Shown piece after piece: positions 8,471 through 16,756 of a stretch of 64,000 bases of DNA (position 1 is the first letter of the stretch; the number at the start of each line of letters is the position of its first letter). The position numbers and the translations under genes were made by a program. The DNA is from Caulobacter hibisci (GTDB taxonomy: Bacteria; Pseudomonadota; Alphaproteobacteria; Caulobacterales; Caulobacteraceae). Where the stretch lies: assembly GCF_016135805.1 (NCBI RefSeq), contig NZ_JADWOX010000016.1, positions 1 to 64,000 on the forward strand, in the 5' to 3' direction. Under the pieces are notes generated by a model. That model was given only the letters and a program-made list of their open reading frames with translations, was not told the origin of the DNA and searched no databases.

Positions 8471-10465
8471 TCACGCCCGCGCTCCCTTGGCTTTCCTGCC
8501 CACGGCCATCCGCAACCGACGGTCCGACAGCGACACCGCCCCGCCCAGCGCCATGACCAGCGGACCCAGGAAGATCAGCCGCACCCACGGGTTGACATAG
8601 GCCCGCACCAGCCAGGCCGGCTGGCCTTGCGGCCCCGCCCGGCGCTCGCCGATGACGATGTAGAGGTCGTCCAGCCCGCGCGGGCACAGGGCCACCTCCG
8701 AGGTCGTCTGGCCTCCGGTCGGGAAGAACCGCCGCTCCGGCTCGGCCGTGCAAACGAAACGTCCATTTGGGCTTCCGTCGCGCTTCTCGATCCGCACGAT
8801 CCCGCGTTCGGCCAGGTAGTTGGGGCCGTCGATCGTGCCGACGTCGGTCAGGGTCATCACATAGGCGCCCAGCTCGATCTTGCCGCCGACGCTCAGCGCC
8901 TGGGCTGTCTCCAGCTTCCAGGCGGTCTCGAAGCTGGCGCCCAGCACGAACAGGCCCAGGCCCGCGTGGGCGATGGTCGCGCCCCAGGCGCCGCGCGGCA
9001 GGCCGCCGGCCCGGCGACGCACCTCGGCCCAGGGGGCGCGGAAGGCCTTGGTCCGCTCGGCCAGCTCGGCCAGGGTCCCGCCGATCAGCCAGAAGCCGAT
9101 CACCAGGCCGAGGCTCGCCAACGCCTTGCGCGGCGTCACCACGGCGTAGGCGACCAGGCCCAGGATCGCGGCGATCAGCAGGGCCAGCCACAGCCGCCGC
9201 ACCACCAGCCGCGCATCGCCGCGCTTCCAGGCCAACAGCGGTCCAGCCGGCAGAATGGCCATCGCGAGAACCAGAAGCGGCGTGAAGGTCAGGTTGAAGA
9301 ACGGCGGCCCGACCGACACCGCCTCGCCGTCCATCGCCTCGCGGATCAGCGGGTACAGCGTGCCCAGCAGCACCGTCGCCGTCGCCGCCGACAGGATGAT
9401 GTTGTTGAGCACGATGGCGCTCTCGCGGCTGACCGGCGCGAACAGGCCGCCGGCGTTCAGGCTCGGTGCGCGGATCGCGAACAGCAGGAAGCCAAAGCCC
9501 GCCGCGATCCCCATGATCGACAGCAGCAGCACGCCCCGCGTCGGATCCACGGCGAACGCGTGGACGCTGGTCAGTACGCCCGAGCGCACCAGGAACGCCC
9601 CCAGCATCGAAAAGCCGAAGGCGGCCAGGGCCAGGAACACCGTCCAGCCCGGCAGGGCGCCGCGCTTTTCCAACACGATGGCCGAGTGCAGCAAGGCCGC
9701 GCCGATCAGCCACGGCATGAAGCTGGCGTTCTCGACCGGATCCCAGAACCACCAGCCGCCCCAGCCCAGCTCGTAATAGGCCCAGAAGGCGCCCAGGGTG
9801 ATGCCGACGGTCAGCAGGCTCCAGGCCGCCAGGGTCCAGGGCCGCACCCAGCGGGCGAAGGCCGCGTCGACCTTGCCCTCGATCAGGGCCGCCACCGCGA
9901 ACGAGAACACCACCGAGAAGCCGACATAGCCGGCGTAGAGGAACGGCGGGTGCACGGCCAGGGCCCAGTCCTGCAGCAGCGGATTGAGCGAACGGCCCTC
10001 GACCGGCGGGTCCGGCAGGCGGGTCATGGGGTTCGAGGCGAAGACGGTGTAGGCCAGAAACAGCACGCCCAGCGCGCCCTGCATGGCGATGGCGTAGGCC
10101 CGCAGGCGCGGCGGCAGGCGCTCGCCGAATACCGCCACGGCCGCGCCATAGCCCGTCAGGACCAGGCACCACAGCAGCATCGAGCCCTCGTGGCTGCCCC
10201 AGGCCCCCGCCACCTTGTAGAGCAGCGGCTTGGCGGTGTGGGAGTTGGCCGCGACATTGGCCACCGAGAAGTCCGAGCCGACGAAGGCGTAGACGAGCGC
10301 CGCGAAGGCGCAGGCCAGGGCGACGAAGGCCCCCAGGGCCGCGCCGCGTCCCGCGCCCGCCAGCACGGCCGAGCGCCGCGCGCCGCCGACCGCGGACAGG
10401 CCGGTCTGGGCCACCGACAGGGCGAGCGCCAGGATCAGGGCGAAGGCGCCGAACTCAACGATCAT
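8471..10465 (-). CDS. ccmF: Haem lyase subunit CcmF (CycK)
   Basis: CcmF is the large integral membrane protein that, with CcmH and CcmI, attaches haem to CXXCH motifs of exported apocytochromes c. The 664 residues, close to the family norm, hold many transmembrane helices. The tryptophan-rich haem-handling signature GWGGWWFWDPVENASFMPW lies near 235-253, with conserved histidines in AHPPFLYAGY and SHTAKPLLYK. The gene is third in the ccmI-E-F-H operon. Its start lies 9 nt from GGGGAGG, which overlaps the end of the repeat at 10481-10602. Confidence 0.97.
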   Translation of the reverse strand: MIVEFGAFALILALALSVAQTGLSAVGGARRSAVLAGAGRGAALGAFVALACAFAALVYAFVGSDFSVANVAANSHTAKPLLYKVAGAWGSHEGSMLLWCLVLTGYGAAVAVFGERLPPRLRAYAIAMQGALGVLFLAYTVFASNPMTRLPDPPVEGRSLNPLLQDWALAVHPPFLYAGYVGFSVVFSFAVAALIEGKVDAAFARWVRPWTLAAWSLLTVGITLGAFWAYYELGWGGWWFWDPVENASFMPWLIGAALLHSAIVLEKRGALPGWTVFLALAAFGFSMLGAFLVRSGVLTSVHAFAVDPTRGVLLLSIMGIAAGFGFLLFAIRAPSLNAGGLFAPVSRESAIVLNNIILSAATATVLLGTLYPLIREAMDGEAVSVGPPFFNLTFTPLLVLAMAILPAGPLLAWKRGDARLVVRRLWLALLIAAILGLVAYAVVTPRKALASLGLVIGFWLIGGTLAELAERTKAFRAPWAEVRRRAGGLPRGAWGATIAHAGLGLFVLGASFETAWKLETAQALSVGGKIELGAYVMTLTDVGTIDGPNYLAERGIVRIEKRDGSPNGRFVCTAEPERRFFPTGGQTTSEVALCPRGLDDLYIVIGERRAGPQGQPAWLVRAYVNPWVRLIFLGPLVMALGGAVSLSDRRLRMAVGRKAKGARA

Positions 10466-10480
10466 TGGATGAGACCTCCC

Positions 10481-10602
10481 CTTCTCCCCTTGCGGGAGAA
10501 GGTGGCCCGCGAAGCGGGTCGGATGAGGGGTCGCGCGGACGGGGGAGCAAAACCCCTCATCCGTCGGCTATCGCCGCCACCTTCTCCCGCAAGGGGAGAA
10601 GG
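10481..10602. repeat. Palindromic repeat, family A, between ccmE and ccmF
   Basis: Family A has outer arms CTTCTCCCCTTGCGGGAGAAG and its inverse, with inner GTGGCCCGCGAAGCGGG and GGATGAGGGG elements. Both outer arms are intact here and the whole unit forms a long imperfect palindrome. Related copies lie at 31759-31889, 40601-40762 and 42961-43123. Confidence 0.85.
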
Positions 10603-10625
10603 ACCGCCCGATTGATGGGAAGCGT

Positions 10626-11123
10626 TCAAGGCTCCTTGCCTCCGGCGGCCCCGTACGCCGGCGCACCGCTTCCCTCGCCGCGCCACTCGCCCTGTTCCTT
10701 GATGGCCTTGGCCACCTCGCGCGGCATGTAGCGCTCGTCGTGCTTGGCCAGCACCTGCTTGGCGACGAAGACGCCGCTGTCGTCGAACGATCCGGACGCG
10801 ACGATCCCCTGCCCCTCGCGGAACAGGTCGGGCAGGTCGCCCTGGTAGCGCACCTTGCTGGTCGCCCGCTGGTCGGCGACCACGAACTCCACCAGGCCGT
10901 CCGGATGCTTGACCACGCTGCCGGTTTGCACGAGGCCGCCCAGCTGCACCTTGCGGCCGGCCGGCACGCGGGCCTCCTGGGCCTGGGCGGGGGTGTAGAA
11001 CAGCGAGATCGAGTCCCGCATGCCGTACAGGGCCAGGCCCACGGCCAGGGCGGCCACCGGCGCGATGGCCAGCAGCACGGTCAGGCGACGGCGCGCTTTG
11101 CGGGATTTGGGCAGGAAACTCAT
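10626..11123 (-). CDS. ccmE: Cytochrome c haem chaperone CcmE (CycJ)
   Basis: CcmE carries haem covalently to the CcmF/CcmH complex in the periplasm. The 165-residue protein has a single N-terminal membrane anchor (about 12-34) after a basic stretch, then the OB-like barrel. The haem-binding His128 and the conserved Tyr132 lie in LAKHDERYMP. Its ATG overlaps the ccmI stop codon (ATGA), so the two are translationally coupled. A family A repeat separates it from ccmF. Confidence 0.96.
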   Translation of the reverse strand: MSFLPKSRKARRRLTVLLAIAPVAALAVGLALYGMRDSISLFYTPAQAQEARVPAGRKVQLGGLVQTGSVVKHPDGLVEFVVADQRATSKVRYQGDLPDLFREGQGIVASGSFDDSGVFVAKQVLAKHDERYMPREVAKAIKEQGEWRGEGSGAPAYGAAGGKEP

Positions 11124-12241
11124 TGGACGGCCGTATTGGCGGGCGTGTCGGCGGCCTGGCGCAGGGCGGCCAGCACGCGGGGCTGGTCCTTGAACCGCGT
11201 CGACGCACTGGCCAGGGCCGCGTCGCGCCGGGCCGCATCGCCCAGCACCGCATAGGCGCGGACCAGCCGCACCCAGCCGTCGGGATCGTCCGGCGCGGCG
11301 GCCAGGCGCGCGGCCAGGCCCTCGACCATGCCCTGGATCATGTCGGGAGTGACGCCGCCCTCGGCGGCCGCCTGGACCTGCCCCGGCGCCGGCGCCTCGA
11401 CCAGCCGTCCGGCCTTGGCCGTGCGGTCGATCTCGGCGGCCAGGATCGCGCGGCGCTCGTCGGCCGGCGGCAACGAGGCCAGCAGGGCGCGCCAGCCGGC
11501 CAGGCCCTCGTCCAGCTTGCCGTCGGCGATCAGGCCCTTGGACAGGTGATAGCGGGCGGAAAGGTCATTGGGGTCGCGCTTCAGCGCCTCGGCGAAGGCG
11601 GTGCGGGCGTCGGGCCCGACCTGGCCGTTGTCGCCGGCCACGAAGGTCTCGCCCAGGGCGGTCCACAGGTCGGCCCGCTGCGGCGCCAGGCTCACGGCTC
11701 TGCGCAGGGCCTCGCCGGCCCCGACCGCGTCGCCGCCGGCGATCCGGGCCAGGGCCAGGTTGCGATAGAGCTCGGGGTCGTTGGGGCGGGTCTTGGCCGC
11801 CTGTTCCAGCACCGCGGCGATGCGCGGCGGATCCAGCCTGGACGGATCGCTCGACCGCCACTCGGCCACCCGGCGGGCGAACGGCTGGTCCGGCGCGCCC
11901 GGCGATCCGATCAGCACGTACAGCGTCACAGCGGCCAGCGAGGCGATGGCGGCCGAAGCGACCACCGCGCGGCGCGCGCCATTCCCGTCCTGAGGCCAAG
12001 CCGCGTCGCCCTGGTCGGCGGCGGCCAGCAGCCGGCGGCCAGCCTCGGCCCGGGCCGACTTCAGCTCGCCCTGCGCCAGCAGGCCGCGCTCGGCCAGGTC
12101 GTCGATCTCGGAAAGCTGGCGGCGATGGACGGCCAGGTTCGGGTCGTCGCCGACCGGCGCGAGCCCGCGCGCGGCGCCCCGCAGCACCAGGGCGGCGGCG
12201 GCGGCGGACAATCCAGCGGCGCCAATCCAGAAAAATATCAT
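11120..12241 (-). CDS. ccmI: Cytochrome c maturation protein CcmI (CycH)
   Basis: CcmI is the apocytochrome chaperone of the haem lyase. The 373-residue protein has two N-terminal transmembrane helices (about 2-20 and 92-112) separated by a cytosolic loop with the family pattern HRRQLSEIDDLAERGLL. A periplasmic TPR domain follows (about 130-370; AKTRPNDPELYRNLALARIA, LKRDPNDLSARYHLSKGLI). As the first gene of the ccm operon it shares four bases with ccmE. No ccmG is in the window, which agrees with the split cycHJKL arrangement of alphaproteobacteria. Confidence 0.93.
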   Translation of the reverse strand: MIFFWIGAAGLSAAAAALVLRGAARGLAPVGDDPNLAVHRRQLSEIDDLAERGLLAQGELKSARAEAGRRLLAAADQGDAAWPQDGNGARRAVVASAAIASLAAVTLYVLIGSPGAPDQPFARRVAEWRSSDPSRLDPPRIAAVLEQAAKTRPNDPELYRNLALARIAGGDAVGAGEALRRAVSLAPQRADLWTALGETFVAGDNGQVGPDARTAFAEALKRDPNDLSARYHLSKGLIADGKLDEGLAGWRALLASLPPADERRAILAAEIDRTAKAGRLVEAPAPGQVQAAAEGGVTPDMIQGMVEGLAARLAAAPDDPDGWVRLVRAYAVLGDAARRDAALASASTRFKDQPRVLAALRQAADTPANTAVQ

Positions 12242-12331
12242 GGCCAGAAACCGATCATGGATCGGTGTTAGCCGCAGACCACGCCGCGCGTCAGTGAAAA
12301 AAACCGCATAAGGCGCAGATTGCGCGCCGCG

Positions 12332-13666
12332 TCAGGCCGCCATCGCCGCGACGGCCCGGCGACGCACGATCTCGGCGGTCTTCTCGTCGCGGGTATGGGC
12401 GATGTAGCGGGCGGCGATCTCGAGATAGGCGCGGGCGATCTGCGGGTCGCCGCCCTCGGCCGTGCGGGCCACGTAGAGGCTGTCCTCGATATACTGGTCC
12501 AGCCGCTGGTTCAGCTTTTCCAGCACCTTGGTGCGGCTGGCGCCGTAGCCGGCCTGGGCCGCGCAGGGCCGCAGGTCCTCGACGAAGACCAGGGCCGCCG
12601 TGGCGCGGCGCACCAGGGCGTCGTCCGGGGCCTCTTCCAGCTTCGGCACGCCCTTGCCCCCGCCCATCTTGCCCATCATCGAGATCGGCCGCAGCGGCAG
12701 GGCCAGGCCCAGCTCCTTGTCGGCGGCGTTCATCCGCGTCTCGGCCGCCTGGGCCGCGGCCTGCTTGAACTTGGCGATGCGCTTGCCCCACGGGCCGTCC
12801 TTGGCCACGTCCACCGCCTGCTCGAATTCGGTCAGCTGGTTGGCGATGCGCTGGGCCGCCTGGGCCGCCTCGCGCCCCGCCGCCTCGCCGCCCGACAGGT
12901 CGAAGCTGCGCACCTGCTCGATGCTGGCCTCGATGTCGGCCAGCATCCGCTCGCCGAATTCCTTGACCTCCGACGAGGCCAGGTAGCGGTCGTTGGGACG
13001 GTCCATCACCGCCGAGATCACGCGCAGGATGCGCCAGGGCTCGGGCAGGTGGGCGGCCAGCATCTCGAACATCCGGGGACCGGCGTCGTCGCTGATGGCG
13101 CAGGCGTCACGATAGGCCAGGCGCGCGGCGGCGGCGCGCTCGCCGCTCATCCGGCTGACCCACTCCGACAGCCGCGGCAGGGCGTTGCGGACGATCACCG
13201 ACAGGTCGAGATAATCGGCCAGCTCGTCGGCGTCGCACATGTCGGCGATCGCCGCATATTCGGGCCGCTCGGCCGCGCGCAGGCCGCGGGCGGCCATCTT
13301 GCACAGCTCGTTGAAGACGTCGGGGGCCCCGTTGTCGAGGTCCCAGGGATTGCAGCGCGCCGCGCCCTCGGCGACTTGGCGCGGGGCCTCGACCTTCAGC
13401 GCCTTCCACAGCAGGGCCAGGGCCCGGCGCGGGAACTGCGGCAGGTCCTCGGCCCGCGGCTGGCACAGCGGCGCGATCGGCGAAAGAATGGTGTTGCGGA
13501 CGTAGCGGTCGGCGGTCTCGTCCTCGACCATGGCGCGCACGGTCGCCAGCGCCCCCTGCCCGCCCGCACTGGCGAGGGCCAGCTCGAGACTGCGCAGAGC
13601 CGCGTCGGGCGCGGTCTCGACCAGCGTCCGGAGGATCAGCAGTTTTTGCGCGGCGAGTGCGGGCAT
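12332..13666 (-). CDS. Conserved-looking alpha-helical protein of unknown function
   Basis: I do not recognise this 444-residue protein. It is predicted to be almost entirely alpha-helical, without signal peptide or transmembrane helix, and rich in Ala, Arg and Glu. It has HEAT-like paired helices in the first 250 residues and a Gly/Met-rich linker (ISMMGKMGGGKG, about 335-347). The last 60 residues (KLNQRLDQYIEDSLYVARTAEGG onward) look like another helical bundle. Codon use is like its neighbours, and the ATG is preceded by only a weak ribosome binding site. It is a single gene between ccmI and the kinase at 13838. A cytosolic scaffolding or regulatory role is possible, but nothing specific supports it. 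Confidence 0.8.
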   Translation of the reverse strand: MPALAAQKLLILRTLVETAPDAALRSLELALASAGGQGALATVRAMVEDETADRYVRNTILSPIAPLCQPRAEDLPQFPRRALALLWKALKVEAPRQVAEGAARCNPWDLDNGAPDVFNELCKMAARGLRAAERPEYAAIADMCDADELADYLDLSVIVRNALPRLSEWVSRMSGERAAAARLAYRDACAISDDAGPRMFEMLAAHLPEPWRILRVISAVMDRPNDRYLASSEVKEFGERMLADIEASIEQVRSFDLSGGEAAGREAAQAAQRIANQLTEFEQAVDVAKDGPWGKRIAKFKQAAAQAAETRMNAADKELGLALPLRPISMMGKMGGGKGVPKLEEAPDDALVRRATAALVFVEDLRPCAAQAGYGASRTKVLEKLNQRLDQYIEDSLYVARTAEGGDPQIARAYLEIAARYIAHTRDEKTAEIVRRRAVAAMAA

Positions 13667-13837
13667 GGATCTCCGCCGGAACGGGGGGTCCTGGCAGCGT
13701 CAACCATGTTGCCAACGAGGTTAAGACTTTCCGAAACCGACGCTTTTTCAACGCTGGAACACGGGGCGAATGGTCGCGGGACGCTTCTCTCCACCTGTGC
13801 GACAGCGCGCTCACCCCCAGATCGCGCCAGGGTAGCG

Positions 13838-15235
13838 CTACCCCTCCGCGCGCGGCAGCCGCAGCACGACCCGCAGGCCGCCCAGGGGCGAATCGTCCAG
13901 CGTCACCGACCCGCCATAGGCCCGCGCCAGCTCGTCGACGATCGACAGGCCAAGGCCGGTGCCCGGCGTGTGCTCGTCCATCCGCTGGCCGCGCTTCAGG
14001 GCCTGGCCCCGCTGCTCGGCCGGAATGCCCGGGCCGTCGTCGTCGACGGTCAGCAGCATCTTGCCCTCGCCGTCGGCCTTGGCCTCGGCCCGGACCTTGC
14101 CCTTGGCCCACTTGCCGGCGTTTTCCATGACGTTACCGGCCAGCTCCAGGAAGTCCTGCCGCTCGCCCTGGAAGCACAGGTCTTCCGGACAGCGCCAGTC
14201 GATCTCCACACCCCGGCCGCCGGCCTTGTCCTGGAAGATCCGCTCCAGGGTCACGGCCAGCTCGTCGAGGATCGGCTCCACCGGCGTGCGCTCGCCGCTG
14301 GTCTGCGAGCGCGCCGCCGCCCGCGCCCGGCGCAGGTGGTGATCGACCTGCTCGCGCATGGTCTGAGCCTGGCGGTCGACGACGTCGGCCAGCGGGCCGG
14401 GCCGCTGGCTGGCCTCGGTCAGCATCACCGACAGCGGCGTCTTCAGGGCGTGGGCCAGGTTGCCGACATGGGTGCGCTGGCGTTCGACCACCTCCTGGTT
14501 ATGGACCAGCAGGCCGTTCAGCTCGCCGGCCAGAGGCTCCAGCTCCTCGGGATAGGGCCCGACCAGCCGTTCGGCCTTGCCGCTGCGCACCCCGGCGATC
14601 TCGCGACGCAGGCGGAAGATCGGCTGCAACCCGAACCGCACCTGGAAGACGATGGCCACGATCAGGCCCGCTCCGAGCAACAGCAAGGCGAACGCCGTAA
14701 TTCTTCCAAAGCGGTCGGCGTCGTCGTCGATCGGCGAACGGTCCTCGGCGGCGATGAACACCACCGGATCAGGATGCCCCGGCAGCCGCGTCAGGATCGC
14801 CGCCGCCCGCAGCGGCTTGTCCTGCGGCCCGCGCATGTCGAAATAGAGGGTCTTGCCCGGATCGGCGGTCAGCCGGTCGATCTGGGCGGTGGACAGCATC
14901 AGGTCGCTGTCGAACAACGAGCGCGAGCGCTCGATCGCCGAAAGCCCGCCGCCGCTCTTCTGGGCGAAGATCGCCCAGTAGCGGCCGGAATAGGCCCGGG
15001 TGGCGCGGATGTCGGTCAGGAACGGCGCCTTGACCACCCCGTCCTCCACCGTCGAGCCGGCATAGAGGTCGTCGGTCAGCACCGCCAGCGACTGGTCGAA
15101 GCGGCGGATGGCGGCGTCGCGGAACTGGGCGGTCAGGAAGGCCCCGGCCGCCAGCAGCACCACCAGCGTCCAGATCGCCGCCAGCAGCACCAGCCGCCGG
15201 ACGAGCGAGCGCTTGCGGAAGTCGAGGAACATCAA
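13838..15235 (-). CDS. PhoQ-like sensor histidine kinase
   Basis: The membrane kinase has 465 residues. Transmembrane helices lie at about 14-36 and 179-200 with a periplasmic domain between them. HAMP-like sequence is followed by the phosphorylated His262 in NLAHALKTPLS, the variant HisKA box typical of PhoQ-type kinases. The ATPase has NVMENAGKWAKG (N box), DDDGPGIP (G1) and GTGLGLSIV (G2). It is the third gene of a PepSY protein/regulator/kinase operon and starts 16 nt after the regulator stop codon. Two adjacent Met codons are possible starts. Confidence 0.93.
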   Translation of the reverse strand: MMFLDFRKRSLVRRLVLLAAIWTLVVLLAAGAFLTAQFRDAAIRRFDQSLAVLTDDLYAGSTVEDGVVKAPFLTDIRATRAYSGRYWAIFAQKSGGGLSAIERSRSLFDSDLMLSTAQIDRLTADPGKTLYFDMRGPQDKPLRAAAILTRLPGHPDPVVFIAAEDRSPIDDDADRFGRITAFALLLLGAGLIVAIVFQVRFGLQPIFRLRREIAGVRSGKAERLVGPYPEELEPLAGELNGLLVHNQEVVERQRTHVGNLAHALKTPLSVMLTEASQRPGPLADVVDRQAQTMREQVDHHLRRARAAARSQTSGERTPVEPILDELAVTLERIFQDKAGGRGVEIDWRCPEDLCFQGERQDFLELAGNVMENAGKWAKGKVRAEAKADGEGKMLLTVDDDGPGIPAEQRGQALKRGQRMDEHTPGTGLGLSIVDELARAYGGSVTLDDSPLGGLRVVLRLPRAEG

Positions 15236-15251
15236 CGGCCCACGCGCGGGC

Positions 15252-15929
15252 TCACCCCGCGGTCTCGCCTTCCAGCGGGGTCAGGCGGTAGCCCAGGCCG
15301 CGCACCGTCTCGATACGGTCGGCGCCCAGCTTCTTGCGCAGCCGGCCGATGAACACCTCGATGGTGTTGCTGTCGCGGTCGAAATCCTGGTCGTACAGGT
15401 GCTCGACCAGCTCGGTGCGGCCAATCACCCGGCCCTGGTGCATCATCATGTAGTGCAGCAGGCGGTATTCCAGCGAGGTCAGGCGCAGCGGCTCGCCGTT
15501 GACGCTGGCCCGCGCCGCGCGCGGGTCCAGGCGCAGGCCGCCGCAGGTCAGGCTGGGCGCGGCGTGGCCGGCCGAGCGCCGCAGCAGCGCCCGCAGGCGC
15601 GCCAGCAGCTCCTCGGTGTGGAAGGGCTTGGTCAGGTAGTCGTCGGCCCCGGCGTCGAAGCCGGCGACCTTCTCGCTCCAGGCGCCGCGGGCGGTCAGGA
15701 TCAGCACCGGCGTGGCGACATTGCCGCGCCGCCAGCGCTCCAGCACCGACACCCCGTCCACCTTGGGCAGGCCCAGGTCGAGGATCACCGCGTCATAGGG
15801 CTCGGTCTCGCCCAGGAACTGGGCCTCCTCGCCGTCGGCGGCGTGGTCGACCGCGTAGCCCGCGTCGCCGAGGGCCAGCTTCAGCTGGCGCGACAGGTCG
15901 GGATCGTCTTCGACGAGCAGGATGCGCAT
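15252..15929 (-). CDS. PhoP-like OmpR-family response regulator
   Basis: The 225-residue regulator has the receiver pocket EDD (7-9), phospho-acceptor Asp51 (VILDLGLPKVDG), the conserved Lys in LTKPFHTEEL, and a winged-helix output domain ending VRGLGYRLTP. It is closest in style to PhoP-type regulators. The gene lies between a PepSY-domain gene and the PhoQ-like kinase. This trio commonly responds to Mg2+, cationic peptides or envelope stress, but the signal here is not visible. Confidence 0.95.
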   Translation of the reverse strand: MRILLVEDDPDLSRQLKLALGDAGYAVDHAADGEEAQFLGETEPYDAVILDLGLPKVDGVSVLERWRRGNVATPVLILTARGAWSEKVAGFDAGADDYLTKPFHTEELLARLRALLRRSAGHAAPSLTCGGLRLDPRAARASVNGEPLRLTSLEYRLLHYMMMHQGRVIGRTELVEHLYDQDFDRDSNTIEVFIGRLRKKLGADRIETVRGLGYRLTPLEGETAG

Positions 15930-15944
15930 GTCTTTGTAAGCTCC

Positions 15945-16262
15945 TTAGCCGCCGCTGAGGATGCGGCCGCTCTCGGCGTCGACGATGAAGTCGATGCGGC
16001 GGCCGTCCGTGGTCGCCCAGCGGATGCGATAGTTGCGACCTTCCAGGCCCGCGTCGAGCAGGCGGCCGGGGGTGCGACGGGCGATATTGTCGATGACGGC
16101 GCTCAGCGGCACCAGGCGGCCCGACTGCACGCCGCCACGCGCCTGGTCCTGCCGGGCGCGCCAGTCGGCTCCCAGGGAGTCCGGGCCGCGCTGGGCCAGA
16201 GCCGCGCCCGGAAGGGCGGCGACGATGGCGGCTGCGGCGAGTATGGCGCGGATCGGCTTCAT
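15945..16262 (-). CDS. Small periplasmic PepSY-domain protein
   Basis: The 105-residue protein has a clear Sec signal peptide (cleavage after the ALA near residue 23). The mature domain has the PepSY pattern of two short helices and strands (LSAVIDNIARRTPGRLLDAGL, then YRIRWATTDGRRIDFIVDAESG). PepSY proteins are often encoded beside PhoP/PhoQ-like systems and may modulate the sensor or bind peptidase partners. It is first in its operon, 15 nt upstream of the regulator. Confidence 0.85.
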   Translation of the reverse strand: MKPIRAILAAAAIVAALPGAALAQRGPDSLGADWRARQDQARGGVQSGRLVPLSAVIDNIARRTPGRLLDAGLEGRNYRIRWATTDGRRIDFIVDAESGRILSGG

Positions 16263-16383
16263 GTCGTCCGGTTTAGAGGGCCACGGCTGAATGGAGACTG
16301 AACGCGGGGTTTATGAACGGTGTGCGACGTCCTGTCACGGGCCAAGCCCCGAAGCGCGCGCCAGTCGATCACAATCGCAGATC

Positions 16384-16403
16384 ACATAAAGAAATCTTTA
16401 TGT
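16384..16403. promoter_or_regulatory. Palindromic operator upstream of metE
   Basis: The arms ACATAAAGA (16384-16392) and TCTTTATGT (16395-16403) form a perfect 9-bp palindrome around AA. It ends 5 bp before a TTGACA -35 box at 16409. Its CATAAAGA/TCTTTATG shape resembles operators of ArsR-type regulators of methionine/SAM metabolism (SahR/SamR group). That match is recalled, not computed. AT-rich sequence of this kind stands out in this GC-rich region. Confidence 0.6.
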
Positions 16404-16408
16404 CCCTG

Positions 16409-16438
16409 TTGACAACGATCACCACCCCCGGCTTGATA
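16409..16438 (+). promoter_or_regulatory. metE: Probable sigma-70-type promoter of metE
   Basis: TTGACA (16409-16414), an 18-bp spacer and TTGATA (16433-16438) make a good housekeeping promoter. Transcription would start about 16445, right at the 5' end of the cobalamin riboswitch. Confidence 0.6.
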
Positions 16439-16439
16439 G

Positions 16440-16675
16440 GGGTGTCGTGGTCTGCGGGCGCTCACGCGCTCAAAGCTAAGAGGGAAGCCGGTGCGACACC
16501 GGCGCTGCCCCCGCAACTGTAAGCGGCGAGCGGCCGTCCGATACGTGTCACTGGTGCGCCGAACTCGACTCGGTGGCGCATCGGGAAGGCCAGGACGGCG
16601 GCGTTGACCCGCGAGCCAGGAGACCTGCCTCGGCAGATAACGTCCTCCGGCGGGGTGTCCGGTCTGGTCGCGAGC
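16440..16675 (+). ncRNA. Cobalamin (B12) riboswitch controlling metE
   Basis: The leader carries the class hallmarks. AGGGAAGCCGGTGCGACACC runs into the GCTGCCCCCGCAACTGTAAGCGG core (16481-16526), with the paired GAAGCCGGTG..CACCGGCGC helix. GGGAAGGCCAGGACGG follows near 16582. The B12 box GCCAGGAGACCTGCC is at 16615-16629. It lies between the promoter and the start of metE, the B12-independent methionine synthase. Adenosylcobalamin should shut metE off when the B12-dependent enzyme can work. The stretch 16676-16756 would hold the expression platform. Confidence 0.95.
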
Positions 16676-16756
16676 CTTCTGGCGCACGGCCCGTCCGCGC
16701 GCCCGCGCGCCTGCGTCCCGTCCAGCCTCCGTCATTATCGAGACAGAGGCTAAGAA

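Noticed and set aside
7911-10172. Reading CcmH as part of a 753-residue protein
   Set aside because: The upstream 600 codons lie in the wrong frame over ccmF and through a repeat. Only the last 147 residues match CcmH.
12320-15352. A plus-strand open frame of about 1010 codons
   Set aside because: It is antisense to the unknown 444-residue gene and a well-supported sensor kinase. Its product is a low-complexity Arg/Gly/Ala/His mix without domains. Such frames are common opposite genes at this GC content.
16313-16522. Small coding frame upstream of metE
   Set aside because: It overlaps the operator, promoter and riboswitch core, and has no protein-like pattern.
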